From CAG-582 sp964636965 (GTDB taxonomy: Bacteria; Bacillota_I; Bacilli_A; RF39; UBA660), in the NCBI GenBank assembly GCA_964636965.1, contig CAZWST010000003.1, positions 11,868 to 75,867 on the forward strand: a stretch of 64,000 nucleotides of DNA, written 5' to 3'. Of the stretch, positions 8,180-17,690 are shown piece by piece. Position 1 is the first letter of the stretch, and each line of letters begins with the position of its first letter. A model generated the notes under the pieces. That model saw only the letters and a list, made by a program, of their open reading frames with translations. It did no database searches and was not told the origin of the DNA. The translations under genes and the position numbers were made by a program.

Positions 8180-9988
8180 ATGAAATTAAAAAATAAAAAG
8201 AAAGTCCTTTTATCTATACTTACTTTATCTTTAGCACTATCAAGCACAAGCTGCGGAAGTGATTATCAAAAGAATGCCGTCGAAGAAATAAACGAATTAA
8301 TGGATGAAGATTTTTATAAAGAAGATAGATCATTAGGAACGAATGAAGAATTTTATGGTACATTTTACAGAGTATATTTAAATAACTTTGTTGATTATAT
8401 GTCTAAAAAGCAGTATAAAGAATTTAAAAATATTGTATCAGATTATGAATTACTTGAAGAGTGTGACTATGAAAAAATAGCTGATAGGTTTACTTCAATA
8501 TTATGTGAAGAAAATTCTAGAGGAATAGGGATATATGCTGCCTTTAATTCTGAACTTTTATATGAAGAATTAAATCAAGTAATAGTTTTACAAGATGAAG
8601 TTTATGAACGCATTTGTAATATAAAATTTCTAATTGGTGATGATGATGCTTTTTATAAAGCATTGTTTTCTAAAGATATTGATGAATTAATTAAGTTGAT
8701 ATGTAAAAATACAGGATGTGAAGAAAAATTAGCTAATGTGTTGGTTTATTATTTTGATCAATATTATGAAGGAATTAAAACAGGTACTTTTAGCAAACCA
8801 AAAGATGAATTAGCTGAAAGTATTGACTATGTCATAGAAGATATAACAGAAGCAAAAATTGATACTGATGAAAACTTTAAAAGTATTTTCTACGGAAGAA
8901 TGTTTATAAATAATAAAAGATATGAAGAACAAGTAAGGATAAAACCTAATCTTATAAAAGACAGTGCAACTATTTATATAGAGGATGATAGTTTAAGTCT
9001 TAAATTTGATTTTGACTCTTCATACCTTTATTCATGCTCTTTAGAACTATGGCAACTTAAAGTAATGCGTGCAAATGAATATATAAATGAAGCTTACAGT
9101 AACTACTACAGTGACTCATATGATTTACAAGGACTATCTTTATTAAGTTTATTATTATCACAGGAATGTAACTTAGATAATACTACTAATGAAGATGATA
9201 TAAGATGTGAAATATATGATGACTTATCAGACTACTTTACCTCGCCTGAAGACTTTAATAACTTTATTATTAAATTATTTAGAAATGATAAAGAAGCATT
9301 AGATAGATACTTTGAAATATTTAAAAAAAGAATTCAAGAAGATGGTATAGACGCTTATGATTTCATGCGTTATGCTTCATTAAGGAACCTTGTTAAAAAT
9401 AAAGAAATTGTAACACTTTATTTACCAAATGATAATACTTTTGAAAATCGTGAAAAAATAAAAAACATTCCTAAGGAAGAAGCACTAAATTATGCTGATG
9501 TAACAATTGAAAATTATTATTTCGATGTCGACTATAATACCTACTTTCAAGAAATAGATGAAATTTTAAAAAATAATGATTTAGGTTTAACAAGAATAAT
9601 AAATGATCAAGTATATTTTAATTGGTGGTATAAACCTCTATCAGTATCAGGGTATTCAGCTTATTCAACTCTAGTAAGTAAACCAGTAGAGATTAAAAAT
9701 ATGAAGTATAATGGTATTGATTTACTATATTTTGAAGCACCGAAGGGTTTTGAAAATGGTTATTTAGCAGAAGTATTTTATAACATTGAAGGGAATATTA
9801 TAATACGTAAATTTGATGGATTAAATGCAGTAGTTAAGAATCCTGACACTAATGAAGATATGTACATTATCGCTGTTAGTTTAAATGATAATCGTGAAAT
9901 TCCAAAAGAATTAATGTTTGTAAAAAGTTACTTAGATTATGATTATACTGAATATTTAAATCAAGACGCAAAAAAATTAACAAGATAA
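8180..9988 (+). CDS. Putative secreted lipoprotein, unknown function
   Basis: The 602-residue product begins with a basic N-terminus and a hydrophobic helix ending in SSTSCGSD. This is a plausible lipoprotein signal with Cys near residue 26, but the lipobox is weak because the -3 residue is Ser rather than Leu. The mature part is very acidic (clusters of Asp and Glu) with many Tyr, suggesting a soluble extracytoplasmic domain. No known family is recognised. It lies alone between two terminators. GGGACGTG about 8 bases upstream is a modest ribosome-binding site. Confidence 0.6.
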   Translation: MKLKNKKKVLLSILTLSLALSSTSCGSDYQKNAVEEINELMDEDFYKEDRSLGTNEEFYGTFYRVYLNNFVDYMSKKQYKEFKNIVSDYELLEECDYEKIADRFTSILCEENSRGIGIYAAFNSELLYEELNQVIVLQDEVYERICNIKFLIGDDDAFYKALFSKDIDELIKLICKNTGCEEKLANVLVYYFDQYYEGIKTGTFSKPKDELAESIDYVIEDITEAKIDTDENFKSIFYGRMFINNKRYEEQVRIKPNLIKDSATIYIEDDSLSLKFDFDSSYLYSCSLELWQLKVMRANEYINEAYSNYYSDSYDLQGLSLLSLLLSQECNLDNTTNEDDIRCEIYDDLSDYFTSPEDFNNFIIKLFRNDKEALDRYFEIFKKRIQEDGIDAYDFMRYASLRNLVKNKEIVTLYLPNDNTFENREKIKNIPKEEALNYADVTIENYYFDVDYNTYFQEIDEILKNNDLGLTRIINDQVYFNWWYKPLSVSGYSAYSTLVSKPVEIKNMKYNGIDLLYFEAPKGFENGYLAEVFYNIEGNIIIRKFDGLNAVVKNPDTNEDMYIIAVSLNDNREIPKELMFVKSYLDYDYTEYLNQDAKKLTR

Positions 9989-9991
9989 TTA

Positions 9992-10039
9992 AAAGAACAT
10001 ATAAGATATAAATATATCTTTAAGATATGTTCTTTTTTT
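9992..10039 (+). terminator. Nested-hairpin terminator
   Basis: An outer stem (AAAGAACATAT with ATATGTTCTTT) encloses an inner stem (AAGATATA with TATATCTT). A run of T follows, leading straight into the next promoter. Confidence 0.75.
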
Positions 10040-10047
10040 GTTATAAT
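10039..10047 (+). promoter_or_regulatory. Extended -10 promoter of the WYL-M16 operon
   Basis: TGTTATAAT overlaps the last bases of the upstream T-tract and ends 18 bases before the TTG start at 10,066. Confidence 0.6.
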
Positions 10048-10065
10048 CTTTTTAGGTGGTATCTC

Positions 10066-10647
10066 TTGAGCAAGTTAAGTAATATAATCACAATGATTGA
10101 TTTATTAAATACAGGTAAAAAATACTCAGTAAATGAACTAGCAGATATTCTTGAAGTTACACCAAGGATGATTAGAACTTATAAAGAAGATTTAGAAAAG
10201 TGTGGATTCTATATTGACACAGTTTATGGACCGTTTGGAGGCTATGTTCTAAATAGAAAAGTTAAATTGCCGCAAAGGAAATTTAAAAAAGATGATTATG
10301 ACTTTTTAATTAACTTGAATGTTTCAAAAGAAGATAAAATAAGACTAGAAGGTATTGCCGATAAAATAAGAGGTTTATCAGTTGAAACTGATGAAGTACT
10401 TATAACTGATGAAATAAGAAATCTTTATAATAGTTTAACTCGTGCTATTAAAGATGGAAAAAAGGTAAGTATATCTTATAAATCATTTACTAAGGGATTA
10501 ACTAAAAGAATAATACATCCCTTTGATATGTTTTATACATCAAATGGCTGGGCAGTATCAGCTTACTGTGAATTAAGATGTGATTTAAGATTATTTGAAC
10601 TTAATCGTATTGAAGAGTTAAATGTTTTAGATGAAAGTTTTGAATAG
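10066..10647 (+). CDS. WYL-domain transcriptional regulator
   Basis: The 193-residue product begins with a helix-turn-helix of the HTH_11 type (SVNELADILEVTPRMIRTYK, about residues 20-40), followed by the G-P-x-G-G-Y wing. A WYL-like domain follows (about 120-185), including RIIHPFDMFYTSNGWAVSAY. Members of this family sense ligands or nucleic-acid-derived signals and act as repressors or activators. At 193 residues it is shorter than the usual 300 and lacks the C-terminal extension. The start is TTG 10,066, with AGGTGG 6 bases upstream. An upstream in-frame ATG at 10,027 lies inside the preceding terminator and before the promoter. It overlaps the ribosome-binding site of the M16 pair and is probably in their operon. 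Confidence 0.75.
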   Translation: MSKLSNIITMIDLLNTGKKYSVNELADILEVTPRMIRTYKEDLEKCGFYIDTVYGPFGGYVLNRKVKLPQRKFKKDDYDFLINLNVSKEDKIRLEGIADKIRGLSVETDEVLITDEIRNLYNSLTRAIKDGKKVSISYKSFTKGLTKRIIHPFDMFYTSNGWAVSAYCELRCDLRLFELNRIEELNVLDESFE

Positions 10648-10657
10648 GAGTGAATTT

Positions 10658-11902
10658 ATGAAAAGAATTAAATTATCAACAGATGCACATGTTATAAAAA
10701 CAAATAAGATAGATACATTAGCGTTTAGATTAGTATATCCAATAAAACACAATAATGATAATGTCCATTATATTAAATTACTGGATTTATTCCTTAGTAC
10801 ATCAAGTAAAAAATATAAAGAAAGGAAAGATTTTAACAAAGCAATGTTAAAACATACTATTTTAGATATTGGATTAAGAAGTCTAAATATCGTTAATAAT
10901 ACATATTTAATTTTCTGCTTTGAAGTACCTCGTGAAAATTTAATTAAGAATTTTAATTTAGAGTCATCTTTTAAATTTGCAATAGATGCTTTATTAAAAC
11001 CAAACCTAGATGGGTATTCTTTCAATGAAGAAAAGTTTAATTATGAAAAGGAATTTTTATATAGTAACTATAAAAGATCCCTTGATAATATTTATTCCGC
11101 TAATTCAAATCAATTCTATGACTTCATTGATCCTGAAGGAAAACTAGGGAATTCTTATGAACGTACTGGAGAAGTATTAAAAAGTATTACACCATCAAGT
11201 CTTTATGAATTTTATAAAAAAAATATTTTAGAAAATAATTTTATTCCATATGTTTATGGTAATATCTCGCCATCTAAAGTAAAAAGCTTATTTAAAAAGT
11301 ATATTCCACAAGATAAGAAAGAAATATCATTTACTATTGACTACTTTGAAGCTTTAAAAATGAAAAATAATACTTATCAAGAAGTAAGTACTAAATATAA
11401 TCAATCAGAATTATTTTTGGAATACCAAGTAGATATGAAAGAACCAGATACTAAATATTTATCAACATTAATTAATATCTTAACTGGTGCTGAAAATAAT
11501 TTAATATTTGAAGCTTTAAGAATCAAAAACAATTTAGTGTATGATGTAAGAGTTACTTCATTTTCATCACGTGCAATGTTTGTAATAGTTGCATTTATTC
11601 CTCGTGATAAGTACAAAGACACTAAGCGTATTATTAAATCCGTATTTAAAAGTCTTAAAGATGAAGAGTATTTAACTAATTGTTTAAATAAATTAATTAA
11701 AGGATTAGAAGTTGACTTACTTAAGGAAAATGACAGTCAAGGAAAACTTCTAAATGATGCGATTAATAAAGATCTAAATATACGTACAACTGAAGAATTA
11801 CTTGAAAGGACTAAATCTGTTAAGCCAAAAAAATTAATTGAATTTATAGATAGACTAGAACTAACTAATGAAATGTTCTTTAAGGGGGATGCAAATGAGT
11901 AA
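10658..11902 (+). CDS. M16-family peptidase homologue without zinc site (YmfF-like)
   Basis: The 414-residue protein has the two-lobed M16 layout but no HxxEH zinc motif. In Bacillus the paired proteins YmfF and YmfH have the same arrangement: one partner carries the metal and the other does not. The partner here is the next gene. The start is ATG 10,658, where AGGAG at 10,646-10,650 is well placed; an in-frame ATG at 10,631 lies inside the preceding gene. The two M16 genes overlap by 8 bases, as expected for a heterodimer. The substrate is unknown. Confidence 0.78.
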   Translation: MKRIKLSTDAHVIKTNKIDTLAFRLVYPIKHNNDNVHYIKLLDLFLSTSSKKYKERKDFNKAMLKHTILDIGLRSLNIVNNTYLIFCFEVPRENLIKNFNLESSFKFAIDALLKPNLDGYSFNEEKFNYEKEFLYSNYKRSLDNIYSANSNQFYDFIDPEGKLGNSYERTGEVLKSITPSSLYEFYKKNILENNFIPYVYGNISPSKVKSLFKKYIPQDKKEISFTIDYFEALKMKNNTYQEVSTKYNQSELFLEYQVDMKEPDTKYLSTLINILTGAENNLIFEALRIKNNLVYDVRVTSFSSRAMFVIVAFIPRDKYKDTKRIIKSVFKSLKDEEYLTNCLNKLIKGLEVDLLKENDSQGKLLNDAINKDLNIRTTEELLERTKSVKPKKLIEFIDRLELTNEMFFKGDANE

Positions 11903-13136
11903 ATATAGTACAACTACCTTAGCAAACGGAGTAAGACTAGTTCTTGCTGAAAATAAAGATAAAAATCAAACTTATGCTGAAGTAATAGTTTCATTTGGTG
12001 GTGGAGTAGAGAAGTATAAATATAACAACAAGAAAAAGAGAATAACTCCTGGATTAGCCCATTTAATGGAACATTATATTGTTGAAAATAATATTAACGG
12101 AAGTATGTTTGAATATTTAAAAGAAGAATATGTAGATTTTAATGCAACAACAAGCGGATATAAAACATCATTTTTTATTAACACTGTTTATGACTTTGAA
12201 CGTCACTTAGAAGAATTAATCAGGACAGTTAACATTCCAATATTTGATGAAGAAAAATTGGAAATTACTAAAAAACCAATAATAGAAGAAATAAAGAGAA
12301 CTAAGGATCGTCCATATTCTAAATTTAATAAAAAGATGAATGAATGTTCATATTACTATATGAAAAATCGAGAGACAACTGGAGATGAACCAGATGTTCA
12401 AAGCATAAAGATAAATGATTTAAAGGAAATACATGATTTATTCTATCAACCAAAAAATCAAACAATCTTTATAGCAGGTAATTTCGATTCTAAAAAAATA
12501 ATTAAATTAATTGAAAAAGTATATGCCAACATAAATCACCCTTCTTTCGATTATGAAGTGCTTGATAAAAAAGAAATAGCAAAAGTTAAACATAAGAAAG
12601 GACATGTAATTGATCCAGATGTTGATGAATTAATTAATATATCATTTAAGGTAGATTTAAGTAACCTAACTCCAAAAGAAAGAGTCAAATCAACATTTTA
12701 TTTATCTCACTTTTTACAATATAACTTTAATGATTCATCTAATGCTTACATTACTTTATCTAAAAATAAAGATACAGTTTATAGCATATCGACTGGAACA
12801 TCTTATTTTGTAAAAGATCTATGTTTTATTGATGTCGGAATGTATGGAACAAACTTAAAAAGATTTAAGAATATCGTCTTTGATGTAATAAAGAATAAAT
12901 ATGTTGATAAAGAAATGTTTGAATTATGGAAAAAAGAGACTTTAATAAATATAATTGTAAGAGATGGAAGAGTATATTCATCAGGCCGAGCATTCTTAGA
13001 TAATATTTTAACATTTGATTATTTAGATATAGATAAAATATCTGATATCGAAGAATTCTCTTTAAATGACTATAAAGAATTTTTAAATAAGTTAGATTTT
13101 AAAAACTATTCAATAGTAAGACAAACTAAAAAGTAA
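11895..13136 (+). CDS. M16-family zinc peptidase (YmfH-like, catalytic partner)
   Basis: The 413-residue product carries the inverted zinc motif HLMEH (HxxEH) near residue 56 in GLAHLMEHYIVE. Downstream acidic residues (PIIEEIKRTKDRP) supply the distal zinc ligand typical of M16B enzymes. Such clamshell peptidases degrade or process peptides. Together with the metal-less partner upstream it would form a heterodimer like YmfF/YmfH. ATG 11,895 is chosen because AAGGGGG at 11,882-11,888 is 6 bases upstream; ATG 11,868 has no such site. It ends in a bidirectional terminator. Confidence 0.82.
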   Translation: MSKYSTTTLANGVRLVLAENKDKNQTYAEVIVSFGGGVEKYKYNNKKKRITPGLAHLMEHYIVENNINGSMFEYLKEEYVDFNATTSGYKTSFFINTVYDFERHLEELIRTVNIPIFDEEKLEITKKPIIEEIKRTKDRPYSKFNKKMNECSYYYMKNRETTGDEPDVQSIKINDLKEIHDLFYQPKNQTIFIAGNFDSKKIIKLIEKVYANINHPSFDYEVLDKKEIAKVKHKKGHVIDPDVDELINISFKVDLSNLTPKERVKSTFYLSHFLQYNFNDSSNAYITLSKNKDTVYSISTGTSYFVKDLCFIDVGMYGTNLKRFKNIVFDVIKNKYVDKEMFELWKKETLINIIVRDGRVYSSGRAFLDNILTFDYLDIDKISDIEEFSLNDYKEFLNKLDFKNYSIVRQTKK

Positions 13137-13156
13137 AGATGTAATCTTTACTTTTT
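13128..13156. terminator. Bidirectional terminator between convergent genes
   Basis: A perfect 13-bp stem (AAAAAGTAAAGAT with ATCTTTACTTTTT) with loop GTA has A-rich and T-rich flanks. It serves both the M16 gene and the minus-strand gene. Confidence 0.85.
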
Positions 13157-14078
13157 ATATTTTATTTTTAGGTATATATATTAGTCTTTCCATTTCTTTA
13201 TAATCTTTTTTCTCTAGATTCTCTTTTGATATACCAAAAGCAACTAATTCTGCAAACTGTTGTTGTTGATCACTAAACTTACTTGGTCTTTTCTTTACTA
13301 TAAATCTTATCTTATTGTTAAAAACTGCCAATCTACTATCAGTAATTCTTGATTTTAAGAAATATAAGTATTCGGCTATATCTTGAATATATCTTTTAAC
13401 TATTACGACCTTTTCTTTATGACTCATAAGAATATTATCTAAAGAGATATTATTATCTTCACTTAAAACATGATATAAGTAATCTTTCATATACATGTAT
13501 GCATTATATGTTCCTTCATATAAAACTTTGTTTTCTTCACGACTAAAGAAAGAATCAAGGCCTCTAAAATATTGAGTTTCCTCTTTAGCTTTTTTTATTA
13601 ATTCTTGTTTATTAATCTCTTCGAATATTTTAAATTCTTCACTATAATTTGGTTCTCTTAAATACCCCTTAACTGGGACACAATCAAAACACATATTACG
13701 ATATTTCCAATATCTATTTATGCCATATTCAGCTAATAATTCTTTTACATTTGGATATCCATATACTAAACTCATTTCATTTATATCAGAGATACTTGAT
13801 TGATAGCCAGCATTGTTTCCAAAACCAGTACAAGCTAAATCGTAGAAGAATTTTAAATCAGATATTTTTAAATTATTTATTAATCTTTTATAATCATCAT
13901 CAAGTTCAGGAGTAATATATGTAGTTCTATCACTACTATATAGTTCTCTTGAAAAATCATCTTTATTGCTACCTAAAACAACCTCAATATTATCCTTTAA
14001 TAATTCATCAGTTGTGACTTCTTTAAGCGCTATTAATTCCTCTATACTCATGGTCTTTAAAAAATCATATTTTTTCAT
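13155..14078 (-). CDS. Unknown cytoplasmic protein
   Basis: The 307-residue product is helical and charged, with no signal peptide or membrane segment. A central cluster has three Cys and several aromatic residues (YWKYRNMCFDCVPVKGYL near residue 129). No family is recognised. A GGGGGA Shine-Dalgarno stands about 7 bases before the ATG on the minus strand. It is transcribed alone, diverging from the SIS-PfkB pair. Confidence 0.55.
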   Translation of the reverse strand: MKKYDFLKTMSIEELIALKEVTTDELLKDNIEVVLGSNKDDFSRELYSSDRTTYITPELDDDYKRLINNLKISDLKFFYDLACTGFGNNAGYQSSISDINEMSLVYGYPNVKELLAEYGINRYWKYRNMCFDCVPVKGYLREPNYSEEFKIFEEINKQELIKKAKEETQYFRGLDSFFSREENKVLYEGTYNAYMYMKDYLYHVLSEDNNISLDNILMSHKEKVVIVKRYIQDIAEYLYFLKSRITDSRLAVFNNKIRFIVKKRPSKFSDQQQQFAELVAFGISKENLEKKDYKEMERLIYIPKNKI

Positions 14079-14176
14079 AAAAAATCCCCCAATAAATTGA
14101 TTAGTATTATATTTTCTTTTTTATAATTTGTCAATTAATCCATATAGACGAAATACTTCCTATATATGTAGTAGAC

Positions 14177-14182
14177 TAAAAT
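14177..14182 (+). promoter_or_regulatory. -10 box of the SIS-PfkB operon
   Basis: TAAAAT lies 15 bases before ATG 14,198, directly followed by AAGGAG. No good -35 is seen. Confidence 0.4.
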
Positions 14183-14197
14183 AAAGGAGTGATAATT

Positions 14198-15106
14198 ATG
14201 AATTTAGAAGAATTAAAAAAAATAATTATATCATCTACATCTAATATAGATCATATAATTAATGAATTAGAAGAAATTAAAGAAAATACAATTATTGTTG
14301 CATCAGGTGGAAGTATGGTTGTAGCATGTTTTTTAAAAAATATATTAGAAAATAAGAATAATATAATAGCTGAAGTAGTCGATCCAAGAGATTTACATTA
14401 TAAAAATTTAAATAAGTTCTCCAATATATTTATTATATCTTATAGTGGGTCGAACTTTGGAGTAAAAGCATCATTTATAAAAAATAAAAAAATCTACTTA
14501 TTATCAAGTAGAAAATCAAAAATAGAAAATGAAGTATTACTTCATTATGAATTAGAGAATAATAATAGTTTTATATCTTTAGAAACAACAACTGTTCCTT
14601 TATCTATATTATTAAAATATTATTTAAAAGAAAAATTTGCTATAATATTAAATGAAGTATTTGATTATATTGATGCAAAAATGTTTTTAGATATTAGTGG
14701 TGAATATTTAAATATATTTTCTGGAAGCGATACAATCGCAGCAGAAGAGTTTTTAACTTCAACATTAACTGAAGCTAATCTAACTATACCATTAGTTCAT
14801 AAAAAATATTCATACTGCCATGGAAGAAGTACAGTTAATATAAATCATTCTGCATCAGCAATTTATTTAGGCTACAACGATACAGATTTAGATAAAAAAC
14901 TAGTTGAAGTATTAAAACTTAGCTGTATAAATAATTTAGTTATCAATTCAAAATTTAATGATAGAATAGTAAATGATTATTATTTTTGCTTGCAATGTAT
15001 GATATTATTAATTAATATTGCTACATCAAAAAAAATTAATTTAAGAAAAATAAAATATGATCGAGAAGCAGTTAGTAGATTATATCATTTTAAAGGGAGT
15101 ATGTAA
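14198..15106 (+). CDS. SIS-domain protein, probable sugar-phosphate isomerase or deglycase
   Basis: The 302-residue product has two sugar-isomerase (SIS) half-sites. The first is IIVASGGSMVVACFL near residue 32 and SYSGSN near 86, the phosphosugar-binding Ser-rich loops. The second contains CHGRSTVNINHSA near 208, resembling the E-x-x-HG region of GlmS-type and deglycase proteins. SIS proteins isomerise or deglycate sugar phosphates, or sense them. The gene lies 1 base upstream of a PfkB kinase, the arrangement seen in kinase-plus-deglycase pairs such as frlD/frlB. ATG 14,198 has AAGGAG 8 bases upstream and is preferred to GTG 14,189. Substrate unknown. Confidence 0.65.
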   Translation: MNLEELKKIIISSTSNIDHIINELEEIKENTIIVASGGSMVVACFLKNILENKNNIIAEVVDPRDLHYKNLNKFSNIFIISYSGSNFGVKASFIKNKKIYLLSSRKSKIENEVLLHYELENNNSFISLETTTVPLSILLKYYLKEKFAIILNEVFDYIDAKMFLDISGEYLNIFSGSDTIAAEEFLTSTLTEANLTIPLVHKKYSYCHGRSTVNINHSASAIYLGYNDTDLDKKLVEVLKLSCINNLVINSKFNDRIVNDYYFCLQCMILLINIATSKKINLRKIKYDREAVSRLYHFKGSM

Positions 15107-15107
15107 T

Positions 15108-16016
15108 ATGCGTTTTATATCTTTTGGAGATTTATATGTTGATTATTATATGAATAATGGTTTAGTAATTGGTATAAATGGTGGTAAAACTAATGCTAAT
15201 ATAATAGCTAATCTTTCTAAATATTATGATACTTCTTTTTTTGGAGTTGCTGGATCGGATATTCAAGGGGATGTTGCAATCTCTTCACTTAGTAAATTAG
15301 GAGTAGATGTAACTAATATTAAAAGAGTAGACAAAAGAACTAAAAAGTACTTTATAAGTAATAAGGAAGTATCAGCAACATGTCCAGTATGCGGAAGAAA
15401 TATATCTTATAAAAACCCTTTATATGATCCAGAAGAGGTTAAAACTTTAATTAAAGAAGATGATTTAATAATTGTTGATAATTTAAACAAAGGTGTTATT
15501 GATGTTCTTAATAGTGTACCTAATAAAGCATTTTTAGATTTAGGATGTTTAGGTTCACTTTTATACTTAAGTTTAGATGAAATACTTGACTTACTTAAAG
15601 ATAGATTTGAAATTATCAACATGAATGAAAAAGTTTATAATGTCTTAAGAAACAAATTTAAATTAGATTTAGTAGATTTCTATGAATTAATAAATCCTCA
15701 TATGTTAATCATTACAAGGGGTAAAAAGGGCTCATTTATTGTCTATAACAGTGAAGTTTATGAAAAAGAGATAGAAGAACCTGCGAGTGAAGTAGATGCA
15801 TCAGGTGCAGGTGATGCTTTCTTTTCTGAATTTATTAGAACCATAGTTGATGCAAACTTTGAGATTAATGAAAAAGTAATTTCCCTAGCTTATATGAGAG
15901 CCTCTTCCATATCAAGATTTGTTGTTATGAATTATGGAGCACGAACTCATCTTGAACCATTAATAAAGATTAAAGACTATCGTGAGTGTGTTTGTGATTC
16001 TATTGAAATAGATTAA
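15108..16016 (+). CDS. PfkB-family carbohydrate kinase with an extra Cys-pair motif
   Basis: The 302-residue ribokinase-like enzyme would phosphorylate a sugar or nucleoside in the cytoplasm. The N-terminal GDLYVDYY and GGKTNANIIANLSK match PfkB signature 1, and DASGAGDAFFSEF near residue 240 is signature 2 with the catalytic Asp. A CPVCGR motif (Cys92, Cys95) is inserted after the first lobe, and a second Cys pair (Cys294, Cys296) sits at the C-terminus. Together they could form a zinc site that most PfkB kinases lack. ATG 15,108 with AAAGGGAG upstream is the start; it follows the SIS gene by 1 base. Substrate unknown. Confidence 0.72.
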   Translation: MRFISFGDLYVDYYMNNGLVIGINGGKTNANIIANLSKYYDTSFFGVAGSDIQGDVAISSLSKLGVDVTNIKRVDKRTKKYFISNKEVSATCPVCGRNISYKNPLYDPEEVKTLIKEDDLIIVDNLNKGVIDVLNSVPNKAFLDLGCLGSLLYLSLDEILDLLKDRFEIINMNEKVYNVLRNKFKLDLVDFYELINPHMLIITRGKKGSFIVYNSEVYEKEIEEPASEVDASGAGDAFFSEFIRTIVDANFEINEKVISLAYMRASSISRFVVMNYGARTHLEPLIKIKDYRECVCDSIEID

Positions 16017-16081
16017 TTATCTAGACTTTCTACGTTTAACTATTGTATAATAAAAGAACAAGATGAGTAGGATGTGTATAT

Positions 16082-17638
16082 ATGAAAGAATTACTTAAGA
16101 ATACTAATAAAAGTGAATGGATATTAACTGGCTTATACAAAGTTTCAATATATATATGTTGGTTTCTTTTCGCAGTTTCCTTTAACGTTTTCTTAAAAGA
16201 TTCCATTGATGATGTAAAACTAATACTACTTGTATTATCATTAATAGTTCTTTATGGTATAAGAGTATTTTTAAAAAATGTTTATAAAAAAAATGCCTCA
16301 AATAGTTATTATAATCTTAAACATTCAATCGAGATGCATTACTTTAAAAAAATAAATAATTTAAGTTATGATGATTTAGAAAAGATTAATAAAGAAGATT
16401 TATCTAAAAAAATCTTAGAAGTATCATATAATTATTCTAAAATTATATCGGATATATTTGAATATATCATTCCAGCTTTACTAGGTTTATTTATTCTATT
16501 TATAAAGTTACTTGATTTAAATAAATTATTTGGAATAATAATATTTTTATCTTTAGTTGGTGTACTTATTTTTTCCTATTTTAATACTCAAGAAGATGAA
16601 GAGACACCTCCAAATTATAATGATTTATTAAAAGAGTTTGTTGAAAAAATAATGTCAATTAGAAAACTAAATATATTTTCTTACTGTGTAGAAAAGTTAG
16701 ATAATACAAAAGAAAATGATATATGTATTTTGAAAAAAGGTGACACCTCAAGTGATTTAAAATTTACTAATTCAATATTTGTTATTATGAGTATTATTTT
16801 AATTTCGTCATTTATATTTGTTCATAACACGATTACAAGATTGGGGCTTATTATCTTCTTTATTATTATATTATTAAAATTACAAGATTTACTTTACAAG
16901 ATAAACCCAGCGATAAAGAATATGTTTGCATCATCTAGAAATAAAGTAATACTAGATAGCATGTTTAACAATACTTATGAACCTAAAATTAATACTAATT
17001 GGAAAAAGATTAATATAAAAAATGGAGTAGTAAATTATAATGATACAACCGAAGATATTAAAATACCTTCGTTTGAATTAATAAAAAAAGATCACATAAG
17101 CATAATGGGAGCCTCTGGTCAAGGTAAATCTACTGTCTTAAATATCTTAAGTGGAATATTTAAACTAGATGAAGGGGATATATTATTTGATGGTAATTGC
17201 ACAAATGAAATAGTCGATGCATATTATTCAAGCGATGCTACAGTTTTTAGTGTTACATTAAGAGATAATTTAAAGTTCTCAAATGAAATAACCGATGAAG
17301 AATTAATTGATTTAATGGATGAAGTAGGTTTAACCGAATGGTACACTAAATTAGAATTTGGACTTGATGAGATACTTTCATCAAATGTAGAAAAAGATAT
17401 TAGAGAAAAGATTAATATTGTAAGAGCAATAGTGAGTGATAAAGATGTTTATTTCTTTGATGATCCAACGGAGTCTTTAGATACAGACTCAGAAAAGAAA
17501 GTAGCTAATATATTAAAGAAATACTTTAAAGATAAAACATATATATTAATATCTAAAAAAACTATTTTAACTAATTTATGTAAAAAACATTATTTCATAA
17601 AAAATCATACATTATTAGAAAAAGAACCTTTACTTTAG
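16082..17638 (+). CDS. ABC half-transporter with a degenerate ATPase domain
   Basis: The 518-residue product has a membrane domain with about six helices (residues 15-300) and a C-terminal nucleotide-binding domain. Walker A is intact: GASGQGKST at 343-351. The rest has drifted. The Q-loop region reads SSDATVFSVTLRDNL. The LSGGQ signature is replaced by LSSNVEKDI. Walker B ends FFDDPTESLD near 460, with Asp for the catalytic Glu. The H-loop His is missing (LISKK). It may bind ATP but is unlikely to be a normal exporter by itself. A -10 TATAAT follows the PfkB stop, so it may be separate from the SIS-PfkB operon. No partner half is adjacent. Confidence 0.7.
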   Translation: MKELLKNTNKSEWILTGLYKVSIYICWFLFAVSFNVFLKDSIDDVKLILLVLSLIVLYGIRVFLKNVYKKNASNSYYNLKHSIEMHYFKKINNLSYDDLEKINKEDLSKKILEVSYNYSKIISDIFEYIIPALLGLFILFIKLLDLNKLFGIIIFLSLVGVLIFSYFNTQEDEETPPNYNDLLKEFVEKIMSIRKLNIFSYCVEKLDNTKENDICILKKGDTSSDLKFTNSIFVIMSIILISSFIFVHNTITRLGLIIFFIIILLKLQDLLYKINPAIKNMFASSRNKVILDSMFNNTYEPKINTNWKKINIKNGVVNYNDTTEDIKIPSFELIKKDHISIMGASGQGKSTVLNILSGIFKLDEGDILFDGNCTNEIVDAYYSSDATVFSVTLRDNLKFSNEITDEELIDLMDEVGLTEWYTKLEFGLDEILSSNVEKDIREKINIVRAIVSDKDVYFFDDPTESLDTDSEKKVANILKKYFKDKTYILISKKTILTNLCKKHYFIKNHTLLEKEPLL

Positions 17639-17655
17639 TGTGACTTCTAAAGTCC

Positions 17656-17684
17656 GTTACAAAAAATTCCTATATTGCTATAAT
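17656..17684 (+). promoter_or_regulatory. Promoter of a candidate small RNA
   Basis: GTTACA (17,656) and the extended -10 TGCTATAAT (17,676-17,684) are spaced by 17 bases between hexamers. Predicted transcription start is about 17,691. Confidence 0.55.
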
Positions 17685-17690
17685 CAATTG

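Noticed and set aside
10027..10065. ATG at 10,027 as start of the WYL regulator.
   Set aside because: It lies inside the preceding terminator and upstream of the promoter; TTG 10,066 has a good ribosome-binding site.
16017..16081. Riboswitch or leader before the ABC gene.
   Set aside because: Only a -10 box and a ribosome-binding site fit in this 65-base gap; no structure is seen.
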